This document shows positions 48,742 through 57,920 of a stretch of DNA of 64,000 bases, one piece after another. The notes beneath the pieces were generated by a model. It was not told where the DNA came from. It saw only the letters and a program-made list of their open reading frames with translations, and did not search any database. A program made the position numbers and the translations under genes. The stretch comes from Microscillaceae bacterium (GTDB taxonomy: Bacteria > Bacteroidota > Bacteroidia > Cytophagales > Microscillaceae). Each line of letters begins with the position of its first letter. Position 1 is the first letter of the stretch. The stretch covers positions 1-64,000 of the forward strand of contig DMXI01000174.1 of NCBI GenBank assembly GCA_003483885.1, read 5' to 3'.

Positions 48742-49070
48742 TCATATAAATGATTATCTAAGGATTTAGGAAATAAAACATATCCAGGACTTATGTTACC
48801 TTAGTTTATTTAAAACATTTTAATAATAATCGCTGAATAGCTTCATATATCAATAAACGCCTACTTTTAGTTGATGACTGATAAAGTTACCCCTTCCATA
48901 CTAATTCCTACAAGATTTGTACTTGAACGAATAATTTTGACAATCACCACATACACACCTTAGATTGCGACTGTATTTAAAATATTCTCTCCATAGAGAA
49001 TGTAGATAGTTTTTCTTTTAAGTATAAGTGTAATACGAGTGAAACACACTAAGCTTTAACTAAATATCTT
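48742..49070. other. Intergenic region
   Basis: About 330 nt, AT-rich, no ORF. Ends in the strong hairpin at 49071. Confidence 0.45.
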
Positions 49071-49108
49071 ATTGCCGCTGGCAGGCTTTATTTGCTGCCA
49101 GTGGCAAT
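49071..49108. terminator. GC-rich terminator-like hairpin
   Basis: 14-bp inverted repeat (49071-49084 with 49095-49108, one G-U pair) in otherwise AT-rich DNA, 40 nt before the lipoprotein start and 330 nt after the preceding stop. It may be a terminator or a stable 5' leader structure. Confidence 0.6.
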
Positions 49109-49148
49109 TAATAATGCACAGGCAAAATAATATCTAAAACACGAAAAT

Positions 49149-51341
49149 ATGTTTAGATTTAATTATATAAGAGTAGTAGCAGGATTGGTTATTACTTGTT
49201 TGATAACTAATTGTTCTCTATTTGAAAAAGAATTTATTTTTCCTTCACCAATTGCCCAACAAGCAAGTGATATAGGAGTTGCTGGTTTTACTGCTCACTG
49301 GGAAAAAGTTTTGGGGGCAACTAGTTACGAGATAGATGTAACATTGGACAGTAATTTTACGCAATTTGTATCAGGTTATCAGGATAAACAAGTAGAAGAT
49401 ACCTCCCTAATAATTGATGCGTTGGAGCCAAGTACCACTTATTATTACAGGGTTCGTGCAAATATTTCATCGCAAACTTCAATTAATTCCAATATCATCC
49501 AGGTTGTTACAGAATCATTAACTCAACCTCTGGTATACGCTGCTACCGAGGTTTCTTCAACAGGTTTTAGAATACATTGGCAAAAGATGCCCATTGCAAC
49601 CAATTATCTGATAGACGTTGCCGCTGATGAAAATTTTCAAAACACCTTAATTAATTATAATTCTTTGAGGGTTTCCCCACCCGATACTCATTTGCTTATA
49701 AATAATGTGAAGGTAAATACTCAATATTTTTACCGAATGAAAATCCAGCAATCCAATTCTTTTTCTGAATATTCCAACACTCAAACTGTTTTTACAAGTA
49801 CTTTATCTACTCCTGTGGCTCTTGCTTCTACTATGGTAGAGCTTACTAGTTTTGTAGCTAACTGGGAAACTCTATCTGAAGCGACCTCTTACCGAATAGA
49901 TGTATCCAGAGATGCTTTGTTCACCCAATTACTTGATGGCTATGATAATTTATTAGTAAATGCTACTAGTTTAACCATTCCCAATTTAGAGGCAAATACT
50001 ATCTATTATTACCGGATCAGGGCAATGAATGATAAAGCTATCTCAAATCATTCAAATGTGATTATGACTACTACAACCAACCTTACAACACCAACTGCTA
50101 TTCCAGCAACTAAGGTGCAAAGTGGAGGTTTTCAGGCTAATTGGATCACAGTACCAAATGCTGGCTCTTATTTATTACAGGTCGCCATAGATGAAGATTT
50201 CACTCAGGTATTACCTGGATACAATAACCTGGCAGTAGCAAATAACTTTAAATTAATTCAACCATTAGAAGCTAATACTACTTATTACTTCCGAATAAAA
50301 GCCCAAGGCTTGGGTGCAGTATCTGACTATTCTAATGTTATTCAGGTTACTACTAACATGTTAACCGCACCAGTAGCCACAGCCCCAACCTTTCAAAAAG
50401 CTTTCAGTTTTACTACTAATTGGGAAATTCAAGTAGGCATCGATATATATTTACTGGATGTAGCTACTAACCCTTCATTTACCAATTTTGTAGTAGGCTA
50501 TCAAAATCGTGAAGTAATAGGAGGTACACATACATTAGAAAATTTAGATTTTAATACTACCTATTATTATCGTTTACGATCTCGGCGATTAGCCCAAACC
50601 TCTATGTATTCTAATGTAATTCAGGTGAATCCTTGTATTAGCAATAACTGTAAGGTTGCTAGTCTGGCCTTCGCTGATCCAAATCTCATTTCTCAAGAGT
50701 TTACTTATGATATTCAGAGGCGTTTGACTTCTATTAACTTTCCAACAATACCCGGTGATAGAAGGACTCAAATTACTTATCACGCAGATGGACTCATTGA
50801 CAAGGTTAAGCACCGATACAATGGAAGAGGGGTTTTTGAATACACATATATCTATGATAGTAAAGTATTAAAAGAAATCCAAAAACGTGATGATTCTAAT
50901 AACCTGGTAGAATTATGGACATTTATCTACAATGCTCAAGGCTTACGTATTTCTTGGGCGGTGTATTCTGACCTTCTTAAAACGACCCTTATAGAGAGGT
51001 TTAACTACACTTACAATTCAAATAATGAAGTTGTGGAAGTTAGAGAAGAAATAAATGGAACAATTAGAAAATATACTTATGATGAACAATTAAGTCCTTA
51101 TGCTCTTTTTAATCCTGATCTTTGCTTTTTTATAACTACCCATCGTGATACTTGGAGGCTTGGTAATTTTTTAGATGAAAGCGCATTCCGGGGTTTTTTA
51201 CCAATCCATAATATCACTATTGAAGATATAAGTGGAACTCCTAGCGAAGGCATTGTGTATAGTTACAATTCAAAGGATATAGCCTTGAATCAAATCGGCT
51301 TTTTTGCAGGAACATATACGTTTATAGGTTGTGACTTTTAA
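49149..51341 (+). CDS. Lipoprotein with five fibronectin type III domains
   Basis: 730 residues. A lipoprotein signal ends in a lipobox with Cys22 (LITNC). Five consecutive FnIII domains (about 30-490) are evident from repeated GF-x-x-x-W, SY-x-I/L-D-V-x-x-D and TTYYYR(V/I)(R/K)A motifs. The C-terminal about 230 residues contain YD/Rhs-like short repeats (ITYHADGLIDKV, YIYDSKVLKEI, FIYNAQGLRIS, YTYNSNNEVVEV). It is probably anchored in the outer membrane and may be surface-exposed. It is followed 13 nt later by a TonB-dependent receptor gene, suggesting a two-part outer-membrane recognition or uptake system without a SusD-type partner. Confidence 0.82.
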   Translation: MFRFNYIRVVAGLVITCLITNCSLFEKEFIFPSPIAQQASDIGVAGFTAHWEKVLGATSYEIDVTLDSNFTQFVSGYQDKQVEDTSLIIDALEPSTTYYYRVRANISSQTSINSNIIQVVTESLTQPLVYAATEVSSTGFRIHWQKMPIATNYLIDVAADENFQNTLINYNSLRVSPPDTHLLINNVKVNTQYFYRMKIQQSNSFSEYSNTQTVFTSTLSTPVALASTMVELTSFVANWETLSEATSYRIDVSRDALFTQLLDGYDNLLVNATSLTIPNLEANTIYYYRIRAMNDKAISNHSNVIMTTTTNLTTPTAIPATKVQSGGFQANWITVPNAGSYLLQVAIDEDFTQVLPGYNNLAVANNFKLIQPLEANTTYYFRIKAQGLGAVSDYSNVIQVTTNMLTAPVATAPTFQKAFSFTTNWEIQVGIDIYLLDVATNPSFTNFVVGYQNREVIGGTHTLENLDFNTTYYYRLRSRRLAQTSMYSNVIQVNPCISNNCKVASLAFADPNLISQEFTYDIQRRLTSINFPTIPGDRRTQITYHADGLIDKVKHRYNGRGVFEYTYIYDSKVLKEIQKRDDSNNLVELWTFIYNAQGLRISWAVYSDLLKTTLIERFNYTYNSNNEVVEVREEINGTIRKYTYDEQLSPYALFNPDLCFFITTHRDTWRLGNFLDESAFRGFLPIHNITIEDISGTPSEGIVYSYNSKDIALNQIGFFAGTYTFIGCDF

Positions 51342-51354
51342 AAGATAATAGAAA

Positions 51355-53388
51355 ATGAAATACCCTATTCTATTTCTTTTTTGGGCATTCGGTTTTTACA
51401 ATCAAGCATACTCTCAAACGATTATTGATAGCGCTCAAAATCTAAGGCTTACAGTGATGGAAGATATGCTCAATCTTAAAGTAAAAGGGCTGAAAAAAGA
51501 ACAGATTTATTCGGCATCTAAGATGCTCGAGGATGCGTTAGCTACGCCTGTATCTTCTGCCTTCATCAGCCAGGAAATGATAAAACAAAGTGGGGTAGTG
51601 AATATACCCGAAGCGTTGCGTCTTATCCCTGGATTATTGGTGACACAAACAACCCATGGAAATTACGAAGTTTACATTCGAGGAAAACAGACACCTTTTG
51701 CAAAACATTTACAAGATGCTCATAATAAGCAGTTATTAGTTGTTATAGATCATGTTCCTCTATTCGATTACCTATATGCAGGAGTTGTATGGGAGGCATT
51801 ACCTGTGGAACTTCATGATATAGAAAGAATAGAAATAATTAGAACTCCTTCAGTAGTATTTTGGGGGAGTACAGCTATTGGTGGAGTCATTCACATTTTT
51901 ACTAAAAAGGTACAAAATGATAATATAGATTTACAAATAAATGCCCAGGTAGGCTCGGCTATATACACCCCTCAGCAAGATGATAATACGCCATTTTCAA
52001 CCTACCGGGCTTCTTTAGGGATAAGAGCATCTGATAAATTAAACCTCCGTTTGTCTGGTAATTATTTATTTTTAAATCGTTTCCAAAGCGAATACTACCT
52101 ACTTAATGAGCAACGATTTGTCACAAATGATTCTTTGTTATTTTTTAAGCAAAATGCTTTTGAGACAAACATTAATACTACTCTAGGGCAAAAGCGAATC
52201 GGGGGGAACTTTACAATGTTTTATCAACCTTTTTCAAAAACGCTTATAACATCTAGGTTTTCTATTCAAAATGCTCATTCTCAGGTTATTCAGTCAGATG
52301 ACACTTTGGCTCTCACCCAACGAAAATTAGCAAATCACGGATTTAACCTAAACATTTATAATCGAGGATTTCACTTAAATACTGCATATCGCTTGGGAAA
52401 ACAAAACTACGCATTAGGTTATGATGGAAATTCTTTTACTCATAAACAACTTCAATTATCATTGAATAAAAGCTTACATTTAGAATTTATCGATGTATTG
52501 ACAGGTATTGGTTTACTACAATCTAAATATCGCCAGGTCAACCAGTCGGACTCTATACAGGCCTTTACCAATTATCATATTTTTATGAAGTCCGAAATAT
52601 ATCCTATCTCTCCACTACGCATTGTGGTTTCGGGACGAGGAGAAGTTTTTGAACAAATCAAACAGCCTTTTTGGTCTTTTCAAATCAATACATCTTTCAA
52701 ATTCAGAGAGCATTTAATTAGAGGTAGTTATGTTTATAATGAGGCTCCTCCCCTATTACGACTCAATCGTTTGCAAATTCGTCATGATCTTTATCCACAA
52801 TTTTCGCCTAACAAAACCCAAACAATAGAAATAGGGTGGAGTACAAAAATTGCGAGTAGAATTCGCTCAACACTAGAAGTGTTTTACTATAATAGAATGT
52901 ATATCCACCATCTTTTCGATCGTTTTTTATTACAAACATCTCCTGATCTCCCTCCACGAAATCAAATGTTCAAGTCTGTACAAATAGGCTCCACGGCTCA
53001 GATTAGTATATGGTTTAGTAAAGTTCAACTAGGAGGGTTTGTCACTTTACAACGTTCTGGATCAAGTTTTAACAAATTGGGCAGAGAAAGCTTCAAGAAC
53101 ACACCATCATTTTTTGGTGGTTTTCACTGCAATTATATAGGCTTCCTGCAGAGGTTGAGCATCAATATTAATGGCTATTTCTACAATAGTTATATTTCTA
53201 ATGATGTGTATCAACGTTTAACCATCGCTAATAAGATACTTATCAACACAAAATTAATATATAAGATTTGGCAAGAGAACACTTTGTTTGCCAATCTAAG
53301 AAATATACTGAATCAAACTGTTCAGGAATCTGCTTATGCTGATATCTCTCCTATTGCTTTTATGTTCGGAGCAAATATTACTTTTTAA
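51355..53388 (+). CDS. TonB-dependent outer-membrane receptor
   Basis: 677 residues. Signal peptide (1-20, ending AYSQ), a short N-terminal extension, a plug domain (about 60-185) with IPEALRLIPGLLVTQ, DHVPLF, RIEIIRTPS and WGSTAIGGVIHIFTK, then a beta-barrel reaching a C-terminal aromatic strand (FMFGANITF). No carboxypeptidase-like N-domain is present, so it is not a SusC-type transporter. The plug sequence resembles receptors that accompany signalling genes in other bacteria, but the ligand cannot be deduced. Operon with the FnIII lipoprotein upstream. Confidence 0.88.
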   Translation: MKYPILFLFWAFGFYNQAYSQTIIDSAQNLRLTVMEDMLNLKVKGLKKEQIYSASKMLEDALATPVSSAFISQEMIKQSGVVNIPEALRLIPGLLVTQTTHGNYEVYIRGKQTPFAKHLQDAHNKQLLVVIDHVPLFDYLYAGVVWEALPVELHDIERIEIIRTPSVVFWGSTAIGGVIHIFTKKVQNDNIDLQINAQVGSAIYTPQQDDNTPFSTYRASLGIRASDKLNLRLSGNYLFLNRFQSEYYLLNEQRFVTNDSLLFFKQNAFETNINTTLGQKRIGGNFTMFYQPFSKTLITSRFSIQNAHSQVIQSDDTLALTQRKLANHGFNLNIYNRGFHLNTAYRLGKQNYALGYDGNSFTHKQLQLSLNKSLHLEFIDVLTGIGLLQSKYRQVNQSDSIQAFTNYHIFMKSEIYPISPLRIVVSGRGEVFEQIKQPFWSFQINTSFKFREHLIRGSYVYNEAPPLLRLNRLQIRHDLYPQFSPNKTQTIEIGWSTKIASRIRSTLEVFYYNRMYIHHLFDRFLLQTSPDLPPRNQMFKSVQIGSTAQISIWFSKVQLGGFVTLQRSGSSFNKLGRESFKNTPSFFGGFHCNYIGFLQRLSININGYFYNSYISNDVYQRLTIANKILINTKLIYKIWQENTLFANLRNILNQTVQESAYADISPIAFMFGANITF

Positions 53389-53488
53389 GATGTAATATTT
53401 GCTCAGGTAGTAATGTGATGAACTTATTTGAACTAAATACTAAAATTCAAATCCCATTTGGGAAGCTATTTTATATTAATGATTGAAG

Positions 53489-56089
53489 ATGAATAAATAT
53501 TTACCAGCACTTATTCTTGTTTTATTTTTTTGGCTTTATTTCAATAATATATATGCAAAAAATATCTATCTAAAAGCCCAAAGCTTATCAAAAGATTCTT
53601 CGAGAGTGACAAGGCTTAATAAACAGTTTGAAGAGGCTATTAATCAAAAAAAATATACCAGAGCTATTGGGTTGGGCAAACAAGTTTTAGATCTATCTGA
53701 TAGATACTTATTAATTAAGCAAAAAATAAAAGCCTTGCGTTTATTTGGAAAATTACATTCTCAAACCAATAAAACTATGATGGCCCTAAGTTATTATTTA
53801 CAAGCTGAAAGTGTTTGTATAAACTATGATTTCACTTCTAACTTATCAATAGTTTATTACGATTTAGGATTATTCTATCAAAAACAGGCCATTTATCATA
53901 AAGCAATTCAATATTTCAAAAAAAGCTATGATCTAAAAAATAAAAATAAGTCAAACCAAGCACTCACAGATAATCTGGAACATATGGCATTTTGCTATTA
54001 TGTTCTTAATAATTATGAAACCTCTCATATCTTCTACGAAAGATTGAGCAGGATATATCGTAACCAAGCAAAAGAGTCTTTATTTGTTAAGTCGCTGGAA
54101 AGGCTTTCTATCATTAACTCTCTAAATAAAAGGTATCAAAAGGCAATTAGCTATAATTTGAAACTAGTTCAATTATATAAGAAAAGAAATGAGACAATTA
54201 GTTTATCTAGTACTTATAACAATTTAGGCTTCTTATATCAAAGAACAAAAAGACCTCAACAAGCCATCGATTATTTTCGCTTATCCTTAGGAATCATTGA
54301 ACAGAAGAATTTAGCTATAAAGCAAGATGGACGTGTCAATTTATTGATTAATACAGGTGTTGCGTACACTAATTTGATATCCTTTAAGCGAGCTAGAAAG
54401 CAGTTTGAACAGGCTACTCAATTATTAAAGAATAACTCTTTGAAAAGAGCCGAAATACATAATTATGCTGGTTCAAATTATTATCTCAGTGGAAATAATT
54501 ACGATGCAATCAATGAAATAGAGAGGGCGATAGCACTTGCTCGTCCTAAGCAAGCCTGGCAGGTTTTATCAGTGAGTTATGCACTACTGGCACGAATTCA
54601 TGAGCAAGAAAAAAATACTAAAAAGGCCAAGGAATATAAAATTAGACATTTAGCTGCCTTACGCAAAATTAAAGAAATCAAGAATCAACGGATTCAGCAA
54701 ATGAATTATAATCAAGCATTGCTGGAACAACAGGAAAGACGTATCAAGAATGCATTGGCTCAACAAAGACAATTAGACGATTTAAAGAATTTGCAAGAGA
54801 AACAGGCTAAAGATCTAATTCTAAAAGATAACTTGCTCAAACTTAAACAAAATGAATTAGCATTACTTAGGAAAGCCAAAGAATTGGACATTGTCAATGT
54901 TCAAAAAGCTCAGTTAGATAAAATTCGCCAAAAACAAGCTTTATTATTGGCAGAAGGAATGCTTCGTGAGGAGAAACTCGCTAGTGAGAAAGCAAAAACT
55001 GCCTTCGTATTAGAACGAGAAAGAGTGGCTAGAAAGTTAAGGGCAGAACGTAACAAGCGCCAATTACAGGAGCTTATTCAACAGAAAAAACTTCAAAAAC
55101 AAGAAATAGAGAAACAGAAAATCAAAGAAAAATATGGTATAGGAATTACGGTTACTGTTGTCTTAGTGTTATTATTAGTATTTTGGTTATTAATCAGTAC
55201 TCGGAAAAGCAGAAAAAAAGAGCAAATACAAAAAATGGAAATTTCTGAGAAAAACGCAGAAATTTCCGCTCAAAATGATTTTTTACAATGTAAGCAGGAA
55301 GAAATAATAGAAGCTAATATCCTTCTCAAGGAAAAGAATATTCAAATAAGCCATAGTATTAAAGCAGCTCTCACTATACAAGAAGCGATCTTACCTACCC
55401 CTCAAAAAATAAATAGATTATTACCAAATCATTTTATTATTTATTTACCCAAAGATATTGTTTCAGGAGATTTTTACTGGCTGGAAAAAATAGAAGGTAA
55501 AACCATTCTTATCGCTGCCGATTGTACTGGACATGGTATACCAGGAGCGTTTATGTCTATGATTGGCAATGACTTACTAAATAGCATCATATTACTACAA
55601 GGGGTTCTTGAGCCTAAGCAAATACTTACAAGACTAAATGAAGAAATCGTACACGTCTTACAACAAAAAGATAAAGGCTATAGAAATGGGATGGATGTAG
55701 CCCTGGTAATCTGGGAAGAAAGTTCCCACAATGTACAATTGACGTTTGCCGGCGCGAAGAGACCTTTATACCTCCTTCAACAAAATATTGCCAATGTTCA
55801 AAAAATAAAAGGTGATCGCTATTCCATTGGAGTAGAGGAACCCATCTATTCACAAGAAATGATTACACTGCAAAAAGGGGATAGTATTTACCTGAGTAGC
55901 GATGGATATATTGATCAAAATAATATAAATAGGAAGAAAATCGGGAGTAGAAAGTTTGAAGAGTTACTTCTAATATCTCAAAAATATTCAATCAAACAAC
56001 GTCAACAAGCTTTTGAAAAGTTCTTGATGAAACACATGGAAGGAGCCTTACAAAGAGATGATATTTTATTAATCGGCATCGAGTTTTAG
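53489..56089 (+). CDS. TPR/coiled-coil receptor with C-terminal SpoIIE-type phosphatase
   Basis: 866 residues from the ATG at 53489; a TTG two codons earlier is less likely. Signal peptide (1-23, ending NIYA), TPR array (about 40-385), long charged coiled coil (about 395-545), membrane helix (about 550-570, GITVTVVLVLLLVFWLLI), second coiled coil, SpoIIE domain (about 625-866) with DIVSGDFYW, DCTGHGIPGA, GMDVALV, SSDG and LQRDDI. Unlike its TPR paralogues, most of the coiled coil lies before the membrane helix, which suggests a different way of passing the signal. It starts 100 nt after the TonB receptor gene and may be in the same transcript. Confidence 0.9.
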   Translation: MNKYLPALILVLFFWLYFNNIYAKNIYLKAQSLSKDSSRVTRLNKQFEEAINQKKYTRAIGLGKQVLDLSDRYLLIKQKIKALRLFGKLHSQTNKTMMALSYYLQAESVCINYDFTSNLSIVYYDLGLFYQKQAIYHKAIQYFKKSYDLKNKNKSNQALTDNLEHMAFCYYVLNNYETSHIFYERLSRIYRNQAKESLFVKSLERLSIINSLNKRYQKAISYNLKLVQLYKKRNETISLSSTYNNLGFLYQRTKRPQQAIDYFRLSLGIIEQKNLAIKQDGRVNLLINTGVAYTNLISFKRARKQFEQATQLLKNNSLKRAEIHNYAGSNYYLSGNNYDAINEIERAIALARPKQAWQVLSVSYALLARIHEQEKNTKKAKEYKIRHLAALRKIKEIKNQRIQQMNYNQALLEQQERRIKNALAQQRQLDDLKNLQEKQAKDLILKDNLLKLKQNELALLRKAKELDIVNVQKAQLDKIRQKQALLLAEGMLREEKLASEKAKTAFVLERERVARKLRAERNKRQLQELIQQKKLQKQEIEKQKIKEKYGIGITVTVVLVLLLVFWLLISTRKSRKKEQIQKMEISEKNAEISAQNDFLQCKQEEIIEANILLKEKNIQISHSIKAALTIQEAILPTPQKINRLLPNHFIIYLPKDIVSGDFYWLEKIEGKTILIAADCTGHGIPGAFMSMIGNDLLNSIILLQGVLEPKQILTRLNEEIVHVLQQKDKGYRNGMDVALVIWEESSHNVQLTFAGAKRPLYLLQQNIANVQKIKGDRYSIGVEEPIYSQEMITLQKGDSIYLSSDGYIDQNNINRKKIGSRKFEELLLISQKYSIKQRQQAFEKFLMKHMEGALQRDDILLIGIEF

Positions 56090-56436
56090 TAAAAAAGGAT
56101 ACATCTTCTTGTTTTTGAATCAAGTCTTAGAAAGTTGAATGTTAAAAAAATATAATTATTGAATTTACAGATAAAGACAAATCATCAAATTGAAACTAAG
56201 TTTTAGAATTGATCTGATAAATTAATTTTTAAGTGTCAGATTAGCCCTTACACATTTCAAGACTTATTTCATTCATAATCGTTTTATGGGGCTTCTTTTT
56301 GTGTTATAAATCAGTAATTCAATTGTCAAGCAATAAAGCTTTTAAGATTTATTGCTTCTATTACCCATTTTAGATGTGATGATTTTTACCTCAAAATAGG
56401 AACTATAAAATAAATAACATTGAAACCTAACTTATC
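56090..56436. other. Intergenic region with one perfect hairpin
   Basis: About 350 nt, AT-rich, no ORF. A perfect 10-bp inverted repeat (56328-56337 with 56348-56357) lies 80 nt before the cyclase start. Confidence 0.5.
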
Positions 56437-57636
56437 ATGAATAAAGAGCCCGCGCTTAAAGTAAGTATAGAAGAAAGAGTTGACATTTTAAAAACGGTAG
56501 AAATTTTTAGCTCTGTAGATGAGAAAATGTTGACTGAAATAGCCGTAGAACTTAATGAAATAGATTTATATCCCAAGCAAACGTTATTTCATAAAGGAGA
56601 TAAGGGAAACACTATGTATATCATTGTAAGCGGGATTATACAGATACACGATGGAGACTATATATTCGATCTATTACAAAAAGGGCAAGTATTTGGCGAA
56701 TATTCCATATTAGATGAAGAGGTAAGATCGGCATCAGTTTCGGGAGTGACTCATTCATTGCTTTTGGAATTAAAGCAAGATATATTCTATAGAATAATGA
56801 TGAAGCATGTCAGCATTATCAGAAGATTATTATCAGTGTTGATAAAAAGAGCACGAAGGCAAAATGAATTGGAGGAAAAAATTTTTGAAGGTAATCGCAT
56901 AATTCAACGTAAAAACCAACAGCTTGATGTTGAGAAACAAAAGTCAGATACTTTATTATTCAATATTTTACCTGGTGAAATCGCTAAAGAATTAATGCTC
57001 AACGGAAGATCAGAAGCTCGAAGTTATAATTTAGTGACAGTATTATTTGCTGATTTTAAAGGTTTCACCAGATCTTCCGAACAAATGCTAGCCACTGATA
57101 TTGTGAAACATTTAGAATATTATTTTACAGCATTTGATGAGATTATGGAGAAATACAAGCTTGAGAAAATTAAGACTATTGGAGATGCCTATATGGCCGC
57201 TGGTGGTATACCTCAACCTAATAAACGTAATCCTGTCGATATGGTGTGTGCAGCCTTAGAAATGCAGCATTTTATGCATCAATGTAAAGAAGATCAGGCA
57301 GGTGACAGTGATCTGATTTGGGAACTCAGGGTAGGAATCAATACTGGACCATTAGTAGCAGGAGTGATTGGGAAAAAGAAATTTGCTTACGATGTATGGG
57401 GTGATACTGTAAATATTGCAAGTAGGATGGAAAGTAGTGGAGAAATAAACAAAATAAATATATCAGAGCCTACCTATCAATTAATCAAAGATTACTTCAA
57501 GTGTAAGTCCCGAGGTGAAATTTATGTAAAAGGAAAGGGAATAATGAATATGTATTTTGTAGAAAATCTGCGAGCAGAATTCTCAAGAGATAGCACAGGT
57601 TTCAGGCCTACTCAAGCATTTTTAGATTCTATTTAG
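56437..57636 (+). CDS. Class III adenylate cyclase with N-terminal cyclic-nucleotide-binding domain
   Basis: 399 residues, soluble. Residues about 25-135 are a cNMP-binding domain of the CAP family, with the FGEYSILDEEVRSAS phosphate-binding cassette (the usual Arg is retained). A coiled-coil signalling helix (about 140-180) leads to a class III cyclase domain (about 195-380). Metal-binding Asp206 (FADFKGFT) and the second Asp (TIGDAY) are present. The Lys of EKIKTIGD and the Asp of AYDVWGDTVNIASRM match adenine-selective cyclases, and the Asn and Arg of VNIASRM are the transition-state residues. The product is likely cAMP, and binding of a cyclic nucleotide to the N-domain suggests feedback control. 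Confidence 0.9.
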   Translation: MNKEPALKVSIEERVDILKTVEIFSSVDEKMLTEIAVELNEIDLYPKQTLFHKGDKGNTMYIIVSGIIQIHDGDYIFDLLQKGQVFGEYSILDEEVRSASVSGVTHSLLLELKQDIFYRIMMKHVSIIRRLLSVLIKRARRQNELEEKIFEGNRIIQRKNQQLDVEKQKSDTLLFNILPGEIAKELMLNGRSEARSYNLVTVLFADFKGFTRSSEQMLATDIVKHLEYYFTAFDEIMEKYKLEKIKTIGDAYMAAGGIPQPNKRNPVDMVCAALEMQHFMHQCKEDQAGDSDLIWELRVGINTGPLVAGVIGKKKFAYDVWGDTVNIASRMESSGEINKINISEPTYQLIKDYFKCKSRGEIYVKGKGIMNMYFVENLRAEFSRDSTGFRPTQAFLDSI

Positions 57637-57670
57637 CAGGCAAAAATATTAACGGTTTGACCTGCTTTTA
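57635..57670 (+). terminator. Intrinsic terminator overlapping the cyclase stop
   Basis: AGCAGG (57635-57640) pairs with CCTGCT (57661-57666), with inner CAAA/TTTG pairing, followed by TTTAT. The left arm begins within the stop codon. Confidence 0.65.
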
Positions 57671-57833
57671 TAAGGCTCATTTAATGTCCAAAACAAGGCT
57701 TAAATGTTAAAAAGAAAAATAGCTCTGTACTGGATAAACAAAGTTTCCAAGTGCAATAAATATATAGGTGGTCGAGCTTAGTAGTTATAGTTACGAAATA
57801 GAATTTCATTTTTAAGATGGAGTTCACCCCTCT

Positions 57834-57870
57834 AAGCAACGAGTGTTTTCTAAACATTCGTTGCTTTTTA
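57834..57870 (+). terminator. Intrinsic terminator
   Basis: 12-bp stem (57834-57845 with 57855-57866, one G-U pair), 9-nt loop, then TTTT. It lies 50 nt before the LRR start codon, so it could also be a leader structure of that gene. Confidence 0.7.
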
Positions 57871-57920
57871 ATAAATGGTTATCAAGAAATTATATTACAA
57901 TCTATTGCATCAATAAGCTT

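Noticed and set aside
57843..57920. GTG start extending LRR paralogue A by 26 residues
   Set aside because: The shorter start gives the same length and N-terminus as paralogue B, so the extension is unlikely to be translated.
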